A DNA stretch of 43,883 nt, from the NCBI GenBank assembly GCA_030453295.1, contig JAKDKQ010000003.1, positions 1-43,883 on the forward strand. Reading direction: 5' to 3'. The notes under the pieces are model-generated. The model saw only the letters and a program-made list of their open reading frames with translations. It was not told the DNA's origin and made no database searches. A program made the position numbers and the translations under genes. This document shows, one piece after another, positions 9,225 to 17,384 of the stretch (positions are counted from its first letter, which is position 1; each line of letters opens with the position of its first letter). This stretch comes from Janibacter sp. GTDB lineage: Bacteria > Actinomycetota > Actinomycetes > Actinomycetales > Dermatophilaceae.

Positions 9225-10175
9225 GTGCGGTCAGACCTGCCCGACGATGAGCTCGGCGAGGGGAAGGACTCCGCAGACGCGCGAGGAGTGGTTCACCCAG
9301 CGCCCCGGCCGGACGCCTCCATGACCTTGCTCACCTCGATGCTGGAGCGTCCGCTCGATCCCGGGTACCAGGCCGCGGCCGACGACCGACTGGCACAGGG
9401 ACTGCCCGCCAGCACCGGAACCCGCCGAACCCGGCTGTTGGTCGCCCTCCTCCTCATCGGCCTGATGATCGGTGTCAGCACCGCTGAGCTGCGCGATCGT
9501 GACGGGACTCGTGCCACCGCACGCGGGGACCTCATCCGTCAGATCGAGGATCGCCAGGCGGTCGTCGACGAGAGGGACACCACGGTCCGTGGGTTGCAGC
9601 AAGAGGTCGATGCGGCCACTGCCCAGCTCGACCCGGCCCAACGCAAGGTGCTCGAGGACCGCCGGGTGACCAGCGGGCTCGCGGCCGTCACGGGCCCCGG
9701 CGTGCGCCTGACCCTCGACGATGCCCCGGGCGGTACGGGCACCGACGCCGACGGTGACCCGCGGACCGGGACCACGGACGAGGGTCGAGTGCAGTCCCGG
9801 GACATGCAGCTGATCACCAACGGGCTGTGGGCCGCCGGTGCGGAGGCGATCTCCATCAACGGACAGCGCCTGACCTCCCGCACGGCCATCCGGTTCGCCG
9901 GTGAGGCCATCTTGGTCAACTTCCGTCCGCTGACGCGGCCGTACACGATCGAAGCCATCGGGGACTCGTCCCAGATGCAGACCACCTTTGCCGAGAGCGC
10001 CGCCGGCTCGTACCTCACCGGTCTGCGCAACAATTACGGCATCCAGACCTCGTTGACCTCGCAGGACGAGCTGCGGCTCCCCAGCGCAGCCAACGTCAGC
10101 ACCCGGGAGGCAACGGCGGTCCCTGCCGGCGCCACGCTCCCTCGGGTGACCCCCATGAAGAAGGAGACCTCGTGA
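9225..10175 (+). CDS. DUF881 domain-containing protein (Rv1823-like)
   Basis: TM segment, coiled coil, VTGPGVRLTLDDAP...ITNGLWAAGAEAISINGQRLTSRTAIRFAGEAI. GTG start, SD ggaaggag. Confidence 0.9.
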   Translation: MRSDLPDDELGEGKDSADARGVVHPAPRPDASMTLLTSMLERPLDPGYQAAADDRLAQGLPASTGTRRTRLLVALLLIGLMIGVSTAELRDRDGTRATARGDLIRQIEDRQAVVDERDTTVRGLQQEVDAATAQLDPAQRKVLEDRRVTSGLAAVTGPGVRLTLDDAPGGTGTDADGDPRTGTTDEGRVQSRDMQLITNGLWAAGAEAISINGQRLTSRTAIRFAGEAILVNFRPLTRPYTIEAIGDSSQMQTTFAESAAGSYLTGLRNNYGIQTSLTSQDELRLPSAANVSTREATAVPAGATLPRVTPMKKETS

Positions 10176-10504
10176 TCCCCGCCCTCGGACTCGTGGCCGG
10201 GATCGTGCTCGGTCTTGTGCTGCAGCCTGACGTGCCGATCTGGATGCAGCCCTATCTGCCGATCGCGGTTGTCGCCGCCCTCGACGCGGTCTTCGGCGCA
10301 GTCCGGGCGACGCTCGACGGCATCTTCGACGACAAGGTCTTCGTCGTGAGCTTCCTGTCCAACGTCGTCGTGGCTGCCTTCATCGTCTTCCTCGGTGACC
10401 AGCTCGGTGTGGGTTCGCAGCTGTCCACCGGCGTCGTGGTGGTCCTCGGAGTGCGCATCTTCTCCAATGTCGCCTCGATCCGTCGACACCTCTTCAAGGC
10501 ATGA
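10172..10504 (+). CDS. Small basic protein family (DUF1290, Rv1824-like)
   Basis: LGLVAGIVLGLVLQPDVPIWMQPYLPIAVVAALDAVFGAVRATLDGIFDDKVFVVSF. 4-bp overlaps on both sides. Confidence 0.93.
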   Translation: MIPALGLVAGIVLGLVLQPDVPIWMQPYLPIAVVAALDAVFGAVRATLDGIFDDKVFVVSFLSNVVVAAFIVFLGDQLGVGSQLSTGVVVVLGVRIFSNVASIRRHLFKA

Positions 10505-11289
10505 CGGACACCGACGAGGGCGCGCCGCAGGCCGATGCCCGCAAGCCCGCGACCGCGCCCAGTGCGTGGCGTCGCGTGTACCTCATGGCCCGCCCCAGGG
10601 CGACGCGCGCCAATGCCTTTGCGCTCCTCCTCGCTGCGCTGCTCGGTTTCGCCATCGCGACCCAGGTCCGGCAGACACAGGCCCAGGGTCTGGAGGACCT
10701 CCGTCAGGACGAGCTCGTGCGCATCCTCGACGACGTGACGCAGAACGGCGCGCGGCTCGACGACGAGATCACCGAGCTGCAGTCCACTCGCGATGGCCTC
10801 GTCGACAGCGATGCCAGCTCGCCGGAGGCCATCGCGGCCGCTCAGGAACGAGCGGACACGCTGGGCATCCTGGCCGGTACGGAGCGCGCCACCGGCCCGG
10901 GGATCCGACTGCGGATCGTCGACCACGACGACGAGATCACGGCAGCGGCCCTGCTCGATGCCGTGCAGGAGCTGCGGGACGCCGGAGCCGAGGCGATGCA
11001 GATCGGTGACGTCCGCGTGGTGGCCAGCACCTGGTTCCGTGACACCGACACCGGGGTCGAGGTGGACGGTGCCCGACTCGAGGCACCGTACGAGCTCATC
11101 GTCATCGGTGACCCCCAGACGATGAGCTCTGCGATGGAGATCCCGGGTGGGGTGTCGGAGTCGGTCCGGAGCAAGGGCGGCGAGGTGACGATCACCGAGT
11201 TCACGTCGATCAACGTGGAGGCATTGCACAGCGATTCATCGCCTCGTTACGCTCGGCCCGTCCCGGAGCCGACCGACGGCTCGAACTGA
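10501..11289 (+). CDS. DUF881 domain-containing protein (Rv1825-like)
   Basis: TM segment plus DUF881 motifs (GPGIRLRIVDHDD, LRDAGAEAMQIGDVRVVASTWF, APYELIVIGDPQTM). Confidence 0.9.
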   Translation: MTDTDEGAPQADARKPATAPSAWRRVYLMARPRATRANAFALLLAALLGFAIATQVRQTQAQGLEDLRQDELVRILDDVTQNGARLDDEITELQSTRDGLVDSDASSPEAIAAAQERADTLGILAGTERATGPGIRLRIVDHDDEITAAALLDAVQELRDAGAEAMQIGDVRVVASTWFRDTDTGVEVDGARLEAPYELIVIGDPQTMSSAMEIPGGVSESVRSKGGEVTITEFTSINVEALHSDSSPRYARPVPEPTDGSN

Positions 11290-11309
11290 ACGGATCGTTG
11301 AGGAGACAG

Positions 11310-11699
11310 ATGAGCGACGCCACCTACCCCGAGAACCTTCGGTACAGCACGGATCACGAGTGGGTGAGCGAGGCGGGCGACCGCACGGTCCGCGTCGGCA
11401 TCACCCACTACGCCCAGGAGGCCCTCGGCGACGTCGTCTACGTGAGCCTGCCCGCCGTCGGCGACACCATCGAGTCGGGGGACGCCTGCGGCGAGGTGGA
11501 GTCGACCAAGACGGTCAACGACCTCTACGCACCGCTCGGAGGGACCGTGACCGCCGTCAACGACGCGCTGGAGGCCTCTCCCGAGCTGGTCAACTCCGAC
11601 CCTTACGGGCAGGGCTGGATGTACGAGGTGAAGCTCGCTGACGGCAGCGACACTTCCAGCCTCCTCGACGCCGCGGCATACCAGGCCGTCCTCGGCTGA
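11310..11699 (+). CDS. gcvH: Glycine cleavage system protein H
   Basis: ENLRYSTDHEWV, lipoyl motif GEVESTKTVNDLYAPLGGTV. SD ggag before ATG 11310. Confidence 0.96.
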   Translation: MSDATYPENLRYSTDHEWVSEAGDRTVRVGITHYAQEALGDVVYVSLPAVGDTIESGDACGEVESTKTVNDLYAPLGGTVTAVNDALEASPELVNSDPYGQGWMYEVKLADGSDTSSLLDAAAYQAVLG

Positions 11700-11777
11700 G
11701 CGCAGTGCACGACCGTGACCGGCCCGCCCGCGGGCCGGTCACGTAGGCTTGATCACACACGACAGGAGGAGCGCTGG

Positions 11778-12230
11778 ATGAGCGGCAACGAAAACGCCCG
11801 GCCCGCACGACAGGACCCGGCGACGCAGCAGTTCACGGGGGTCGAGGGTCATCAGCCTGCCGATCTGCCGGACTCGGACTATCACCTGACTCGCGAGGAG
11901 CAGGCGACGGTCGATGCCCTGCACCCGGGCACGGCGCTGCTCATCGTGCTGCGCGGTCCCAACACGGGCGCGCGGTTCCTCCTCGACGACACCGAGGTGA
12001 CCACGGGACGAGGACCTGAGAGCGACATCTTCCTCGACGACGTCACGGTCTCTCGCAAGCACGCGGTCTTCTCCCGCGAGGACCAGGGCTTCGGGGTGCG
12101 AGACGTCGGCTCGCTCAACGGCACCTACGTCAACAAGGAGCGTATCGACCAGTCAGGGCTGCGCACCGGTGACGAGGTCCAGATCGGCAAGTTCCGCCTC
12201 GTGTACTACGCCAGCTCCACTGCCGGCTGA
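11778..12230 (+). CDS. FHA domain protein, GarA/OdhI-like
   Basis: LIVLRGPNTGARFLLDDTEVTTGRGPESDIFLDDVTVSRKHAVF...VRDVGSLNGTYVNKERID...GDEVQIGKFRLVYY. SD aggagg. Confidence 0.92.
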   Translation: MSGNENARPARQDPATQQFTGVEGHQPADLPDSDYHLTREEQATVDALHPGTALLIVLRGPNTGARFLLDDTEVTTGRGPESDIFLDDVTVSRKHAVFSREDQGFGVRDVGSLNGTYVNKERIDQSGLRTGDEVQIGKFRLVYYASSTAG

Positions 12231-12232
12231 CC

Positions 12233-12931
12233 TTGGCTGACGACCGCCTGAGCATCGGCGCCCTCATCCGTCAGCTCGAGGGCGACTTTCCGGACGTGAC
12301 CATCAGCAAGATCCGCTTCCTCGAGAGCGAGGGGTTGGTCGAGCCCGCACGCACGGCGTCGGGATACCGCAAGTACACCGCCGCAGACGTCGAGCGTCTG
12401 CGGTTCGTGCTCAGCGCCCAACGGGATCGCTTCTGGCCGCTGAAGGTCATCCGCGAACGTCTCGACGCCGTGGACCGCGGCTTGGCAGTGACGGACGACG
12501 GCCTGGTCACGCCGCCCCGGGACGTGCCGTCCGGCCAGGGGCGGCTCTCGGCGACGGCCCGTCCTCTGCGGATCACGGCGATCGAGCTGCAGCACGCGGC
12601 AGACATCGACACGGGGACCTTCCGAGAGCTCGTCTCCTATGGATTGCTGCCCAAGAACAGCGAACACTTCGACGCGGACGACCTCGACGTCGCCAGGGTC
12701 TGCGGCTCTCTGGTCTCGGCGGGCATCGATGTGCGTCACCTGCGTCCCTTCAAGAGCGCAGCCGAGCGAGAGCTCGACCTGGCCGACCACGTCCTGGGCC
12801 AGCAGGCCCTCCGTGGACGGCGCGCTGACGCGGCTGGCCTGGCTGACGAGTCGGTGCGGCAGCAGGTCCTCGAGGACTGTCTCGACCTGCATGTCGCGCT
12901 TGTCCGACGAGGCCTTGACCGCCAGAGGTGA
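12233..12931 (+). CDS. MerR family transcriptional regulator (FtsR / Rv1828-like)
   Basis: LSIGALIRQLEGDFPDVTISKIRFLESEGLVEPARTASGYRKYTAADVERLRFVL; located directly after the FHA gene. Confidence 0.9.
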   Translation: MADDRLSIGALIRQLEGDFPDVTISKIRFLESEGLVEPARTASGYRKYTAADVERLRFVLSAQRDRFWPLKVIRERLDAVDRGLAVTDDGLVTPPRDVPSGQGRLSATARPLRITAIELQHAADIDTGTFRELVSYGLLPKNSEHFDADDLDVARVCGSLVSAGIDVRHLRPFKSAAERELDLADHVLGQQALRGRRADAAGLADESVRQQVLEDCLDLHVALVRRGLDRQR

Positions 12932-12952
12932 CGAGCGGGATACGGTAGTCAG

Positions 12953-13441
12953 GTGAAGCCGCTCGACGTCCTCGGTGTCCGGGTGGAGATGCCCACCTCC
13001 CAACCGATCGTGCTCCTGCGTGAGCGCGACGGAGGTCGGCATGTCCCGATCTGGATCGGTGCCGCGGAGGCAACGGCCATTGCCTATGCGCAGGAGGGCG
13101 TGGTGCCTCCTCGACCGCTCACCCACGACCTGCTCGTCGACGTGATCGCCGCCGTCGGACGCGAGCTCGTCACCGTGCGCATCGACGCCGTGCTCGAGGG
13201 CGTCTTCCACGCGACCCTCGTCCTCGACGATGACACCGAGATCTCCGCCCGCACCTCCGACGGGGTCGCCCTCGCGCTGCGGACCGGCGCCGAGATCGTC
13301 GCGACCGATGAGGTGCTGGACGAGGTCGGCATCGAGTCCTCCGATGATGAGGAGGACGAGGTGGCCAAGTTCAAGGAGTTCCTCGACGAGGTCTCGCCAG
13401 AGGACTTCGAGGCCCCCGATCAGGACCCACCGGCGAGCTGA
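12953..13441 (+). CDS. Bifunctional nuclease family protein (DUF151, Rv1829-like)
   Basis: VRVEMPTSQPIVLLRERDGGRHVPIWIGAAEATAIAYAQEG...RPLTHDLL. GTG start. Confidence 0.92.
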   Translation: MKPLDVLGVRVEMPTSQPIVLLRERDGGRHVPIWIGAAEATAIAYAQEGVVPPRPLTHDLLVDVIAAVGRELVTVRIDAVLEGVFHATLVLDDDTEISARTSDGVALALRTGAEIVATDEVLDEVGIESSDDEEDEVAKFKEFLDEVSPEDFEAPDQDPPAS

Positions 13442-13499
13442 CGCACCTCTTCGCGACCTGATCGTTACCGACACGCAGTCGACCGCTCGGCGCGGATGT

Positions 13500-13528
13500 T
13501 TGACGCCCCCCGCCGAGCGCCGTAGCGT
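13500..13528 (+). promoter_or_regulatory. Predicted promoter TTGACG-N17-TAGCGT for the Rv1830-like merR gene
   Basis: -35 13500-13505, -10 13523-13528, 17-nt spacer. Confidence 0.65.
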
Positions 13529-13605
13529 CGAAGACACACCGGTACGACACCGGTGTGATTCCCATCCGGTTCGGCTGGGACCGACGGTGAAGTGGGGAGG
13601 GCGCA

Positions 13606-14181
13606 GTGGACGCCACGAACGACGAGGGCAGGACTCCGGTCCGTACTCAGGGCGTGCTCTTCGACGACGACCTCCCCGAGCTGTCCGAGGACATCGGCTA
13701 TCGAGGCCCCGCCGCGTGCACCGCTGCCGGCATCACCTACCGCCAGCTCGACTACTGGGCTCGCACTGGACTGGTCGAGCCGTCCGTGCGCGGAGCCGCC
13801 GGATCGGGCAGCCAGCGCCTCTACGGGTTCCGCGACATCCTCGTCCTCAAGGTCGTGAAGCGACTCCTCGACACCGGAGTCTCCCTCCAGCAGATCCGGG
13901 TGGCGATCAACCACCTGCGTGAGCGCGGCGTCGAGGATCTCGCCCAGATCACCCTCATGAGCGATGGAGCCAGCGTCTACGAGTGCACGTCCGCGGACGA
14001 GGTCATCGACCTCGTCCAGGGCGGTCAGGGTGTCTTCGGCATCGCGGTCGGCCGGGTCTGGCGTGAGGTCGAGGGATCACTCCTGGAGATCCCGAGCGAG
14101 CGCATGGCCAGCGAGGACAGCGTCCCCACCGAGCTGCCCGGTGATGAGCTGTCTGCGCGCCGCCGCGCCAAGCTCGCCTGA
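13606..14181 (+). CDS. MerR family transcriptional regulator (Rv1830-like)
   Basis: GYRGPAACTAAGITYRQLDYWARTGLVEPSVRGAAGSGSQRLYGFRDILVLKVVKRLLDTGVSLQQI. GTG start. Confidence 0.9.
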   Translation: MDATNDEGRTPVRTQGVLFDDDLPELSEDIGYRGPAACTAAGITYRQLDYWARTGLVEPSVRGAAGSGSQRLYGFRDILVLKVVKRLLDTGVSLQQIRVAINHLRERGVEDLAQITLMSDGASVYECTSADEVIDLVQGGQGVFGIAVGRVWREVEGSLLEIPSERMASEDSVPTELPGDELSARRRAKLA

Positions 14182-14228
14182 CGCTCGACAGGCATCGCGC
14201 GCTGATAGCCTTGAGCACGCTGCTCACC

Positions 14229-14333
14229 CCATGGGGGAGAGTCCTCGCGCTCGGCGCGGGGCGCCGAAGGGGCAAATCTCCCCGGAACCTCTCAGGCGCC
14301 AGGACCTCGTGGATCAGGCACCTCTGAAGCGTT
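14229..14333 (+). ncRNA. Glycine riboswitch (single aptamer visible)
   Basis: ggggagagtcc...gcgccgaaggggcaaatctccccggaacctctcaggc...aggacc...cacctctgaagcg matches glycine-riboswitch conserved positions; sits directly upstream of gcvP. Confidence 0.9.
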
Positions 14334-14388
14334 GACCGTGACAGAAGGGGAGGCTGACTGTGTGTCCACCCACGCCCAAGGGAGCCTC

Positions 14389-17277
14389 ATGAGCGCCTCG
14401 TCCCCCCTGTCCGAGTTCGTCGGTCGCCACATCGGTCCCCGTGAGGACGATGTCGAGCAGATGTTGACCGAGATCGGGCAGCCCGATCTCGACGCACTGT
14501 GCGATGCCGCCGTCCCGGGAGCCATCCGCCAGACCCAGGCCCTCGAGATCGAGGCCGCAGCGAGCGAGCTCGCCGTCCTGGAGGAGCTGCGGGGCCTGGC
14601 CGACAAGAACACCGTGCTGACCTCGATGATCGGGCTGGGCTACTACGGCACGATCACGCCCTCGGTCATCCAGCGCAATGTCCTGGAGAACCCTGCGTGG
14701 TACACGGCGTACACGCCCTACCAGCCGGAGATCAGCCAGGGCCGTCTCGAGGCTCTGCTCAACTTCCAGACGGTGGTTGCCGACCTCACCGGCCTGAAGA
14801 CGTCCGGCTCATCCCTCCTCGACGAGGGCACCGCCGCTGCAGAGGCGATGACGGTGATGCGCCGCTCGAGCAAGGTGGCCAAGGACGCCGTCCTGCTCCT
14901 GGACACCAACACCTTCCCCCAGACACGCGCCGTCATCACCACGCGCGCCGTGCCCCTCGGCCTCGATGTCGTCGTCGCTGACCTGACCGCGGTCACCACG
15001 GCGGACGAGCTGCGCGCCGCTGCGGGTGACCGAGAGGTCTTCGGAGTCCTCGTCCAGTACCCCGGTGCGGACGGCGTCATCACCGACTGGCGCGCGCTGA
15101 CCGAGGCGGCGCACGAGGTGGGAGCACTCGTGACCGCTGCCGCCGACCTGCTGGCGCTGACCCTGCTCACCTCCCCGGGCGAGTGGGGAGCGGATGTCGC
15201 CGTCGGGACCACCCAACGTTTCGGCGTGCCCATGGCCTTCGGTGGGCCGCACGCCGGATACATGTCGGTGCGGGCCGGTCTCGAGCGCACCCTGCCGGGC
15301 CGACTGGTGGGCGTGTCGGTCGACGCGGCCGGGCGCCCGGCCTACCGCCTTGCGCTCCAGACCCGCGAGCAGCACATCCGTCGCGACAAGGCGACCTCCA
15401 ACATCTGCACGGCTCAGGTTCTGCTGGCTGTCATGGCGTCGATGTACGCGGTCTACCACGGTCCCCAGGGCCTGAAGGCCATCGCCGAGCGCGTGCACGG
15501 GACCGCGGTTGGCCTCGCCGAGCGGCTGCGCGGCGCCGGCATCGAGGTCGCCGACGGCCCGTGGTTCGACACGCTGCGGATCAGCCTCCCCGGCGGTGCC
15601 GACGCGGCTGTGTCTGCTGCTGTGGCTGCCGGGGTCAACATCTGGAGGGCCGACGAGGACACCGTCCTGGTCTCCGTCGACGAGACGACTGACTCGAGTG
15701 AGGTTGCAGCGGTCGCCCGGGCGCTCGGTGCGCAGGACGCACCTGAGCTCGACTCCGCACATGCCCCGCAGGTCTCCCCGAGCTGGCCCCAGGCATTGCT
15801 GCGCACCAGCGAGTACCTCACCCACCCCGTCTTTCACTCCCACCGGAGCGAGACCGCGATGCTGCGGTACCTGCGCCGCCTGTCCGACCGGGACTTCGCG
15901 CTGGATCGCGGCATGATCCCGCTGGGTTCGTGCACGATGAAGCTCAACGCCACGACGGAGATGGCGGCCATCACGTGGCCGGAGTTCGCCGCGCTGCACC
16001 CCTTCGCTCCGGATGACCAGACCGTCGGTATCCGAGAGCTCGTCGGCCAGCTGAGCACCTGGCTGAGCGAGATCACCGGCTACCACTCCGTCTCGCTGCA
16101 GCCCAACGCCGGCTCCCAGGGTGAGCTCGCCGGACTGCTCGCGATCCGCGCCCACCACGCTGCACAGGGCCAGGAGCAGCGCCGTGTCTGCCTCATCCCC
16201 GCCAGCGCGCATGGCACCAACGCTGCGTCCGCGGTCATGGCCGGGATGAAGGTCGTCGTCGTCAAGACCGCCGAGGGCGGTGACATCGACATGGACGACC
16301 TGCGGACGAAGGTCGAGCAGCACAAGGACGATCTCGCGGCGATCATGGTCACCTACCCGAGCACGCACGGGGTCTTCGAGGACACGATCAGCGACCTGTG
16401 CGCGCTCGTGCACGAGGCCGGCGGCCAGGTCTACGTCGACGGGGCCAACCTCAACGCTCTGGTCGGTCTCGCCCAGCCAGGCGCGTTCGGCGCCGACGTC
16501 AGCCACCTCAACCTCCACAAGACCTTCTGCATCCCCCACGGTGGCGGCGGCCCGGGTGTCGGGCCGGTCGCCGTGCGCGAGCACCTGGCTCCCTACCTGC
16601 CGAACCACCCGCTGGCCGAGGCGGCCGGTCCCGCGACCGGGGTCGGGCCGATCAGCGCCGCGCCCTACGGCTCGGCCGGGATCCTGCCGATCTCCTGGGC
16701 CTATGTCCGGCTGATGGGCGGTGCGGGACTGTCCCGTGCCACGCAGATCGCGGTGCTCAACGCCAACTACATCGCGCACCGGCTGGGTGAGCACTACCCG
16801 GTGCTGTACGCCGGCCCCGGCGGCATCGTCGCGCACGAGTGCATCATCGACCTGCGTGGCCTGACCAAGGACTCCGGGGTGAGCGTCGACGACGTCGCCA
16901 AGCGCCTCATCGACTACGGATTCCACGCCCCGACGATGAGCTTCCCCGTGGCGGGCACCTTCATGGTCGAGCCGACCGAGTCCGAGGACAAGGCGGAGAT
17001 CGACCGCTTCTGCGACGCGATGATCGCCATCCGGGAGGAGATCGACGAGGTGACGGCCAATGGAGATGTCGACTCCTCCGTCCTGCGTCATGCCCCCCAC
17101 ACCGCAGCCGAGCTCGCGGGGGAGTGGACGCACTCCTACGAGCGCGCGACGGCCGTCTTCCCGGTCGGCGTGGACGCCGCAGACAAGTACTGGCCGCCGG
17201 TGTCCCGCATCGACGGTGCCTTCGGTGACCGCAACCTCGTGTGCTCCTGCCCCTCGCCGGAGGCCTTCGAGGACTGA
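14389..17277 (+). CDS. gcvP: Glycine dehydrogenase (decarboxylating), P protein
   Basis: [40 protein letters not shown], and the PLP-site region [20 protein letters not shown] aagggag before ATG 14389; track start is 14332. Confidence 0.97.
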   Translation: MSASSPLSEFVGRHIGPREDDVEQMLTEIGQPDLDALCDAAVPGAIRQTQALEIEAAASELAVLEELRGLADKNTVLTSMIGLGYYGTITPSVIQRNVLENPAWYTAYTPYQPEISQGRLEALLNFQTVVADLTGLKTSGSSLLDEGTAAAEAMTVMRRSSKVAKDAVLLLDTNTFPQTRAVITTRAVPLGLDVVVADLTAVTTADELRAAAGDREVFGVLVQYPGADGVITDWRALTEAAHEVGALVTAAADLLALTLLTSPGEWGADVAVGTTQRFGVPMAFGGPHAGYMSVRAGLERTLPGRLVGVSVDAAGRPAYRLALQTREQHIRRDKATSNICTAQVLLAVMASMYAVYHGPQGLKAIAERVHGTAVGLAERLRGAGIEVADGPWFDTLRISLPGGADAAVSAAVAAGVNIWRADEDTVLVSVDETTDSSEVAAVARALGAQDAPELDSAHAPQVSPSWPQALLRTSEYLTHPVFHSHRSETAMLRYLRRLSDRDFALDRGMIPLGSCTMKLNATTEMAAITWPEFAALHPFAPDDQTVGIRELVGQLSTWLSEITGYHSVSLQPNAGSQGELAGLLAIRAHHAAQGQEQRRVCLIPASAHGTNAASAVMAGMKVVVVKTAEGGDIDMDDLRTKVEQHKDDLAAIMVTYPSTHGVFEDTISDLCALVHEAGGQVYVDGANLNALVGLAQPGAFGADVSHLNLHKTFCIPHGGGGPGVGPVAVREHLAPYLPNHPLAEAAGPATGVGPISAAPYGSAGILPISWAYVRLMGGAGLSRATQIAVLNANYIAHRLGEHYPVLYAGPGGIVAHECIIDLRGLTKDSGVSVDDVAKRLIDYGFHAPTMSFPVAGTFMVEPTESEDKAEIDRFCDAMIAIREEIDEVTANGDVDSSVLRHAPHTAAELAGEWTHSYERATAVFPVGVDAADKYWPPVSRIDGAFGDRNLVCSCPSPEAFED

Positions 17278-17322
17278 TCGTCCACATCAGGTGGCTCCCG
17301 TTGCCTCGGGTCAGCCGATGGA

Positions 17323-17362
17323 CCGCCCCTTCGCATGAGGTCATCCTCGTGCGGAGGGGCGG
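17323..17362. terminator. Bidirectional hairpin between gcvP and sbcC
   Basis: ccgcccct-t-cgcatgagg-tcat-cctcgtgcg-g-aggggcgg: about 18-bp stem with two G-U pairs and a 4-nt loop. Confidence 0.8.
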
Positions 17363-17384
17363 ATCTGTTGTCGAAGGGCGAAGC

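Noticed and set aside
13535-13600. Cobalamin riboswitch
   Set aside because: Only short core-like segments; about 70 nt from predicted TSS to start codon, with no clear B12 box, so kept only as an unassigned leader.
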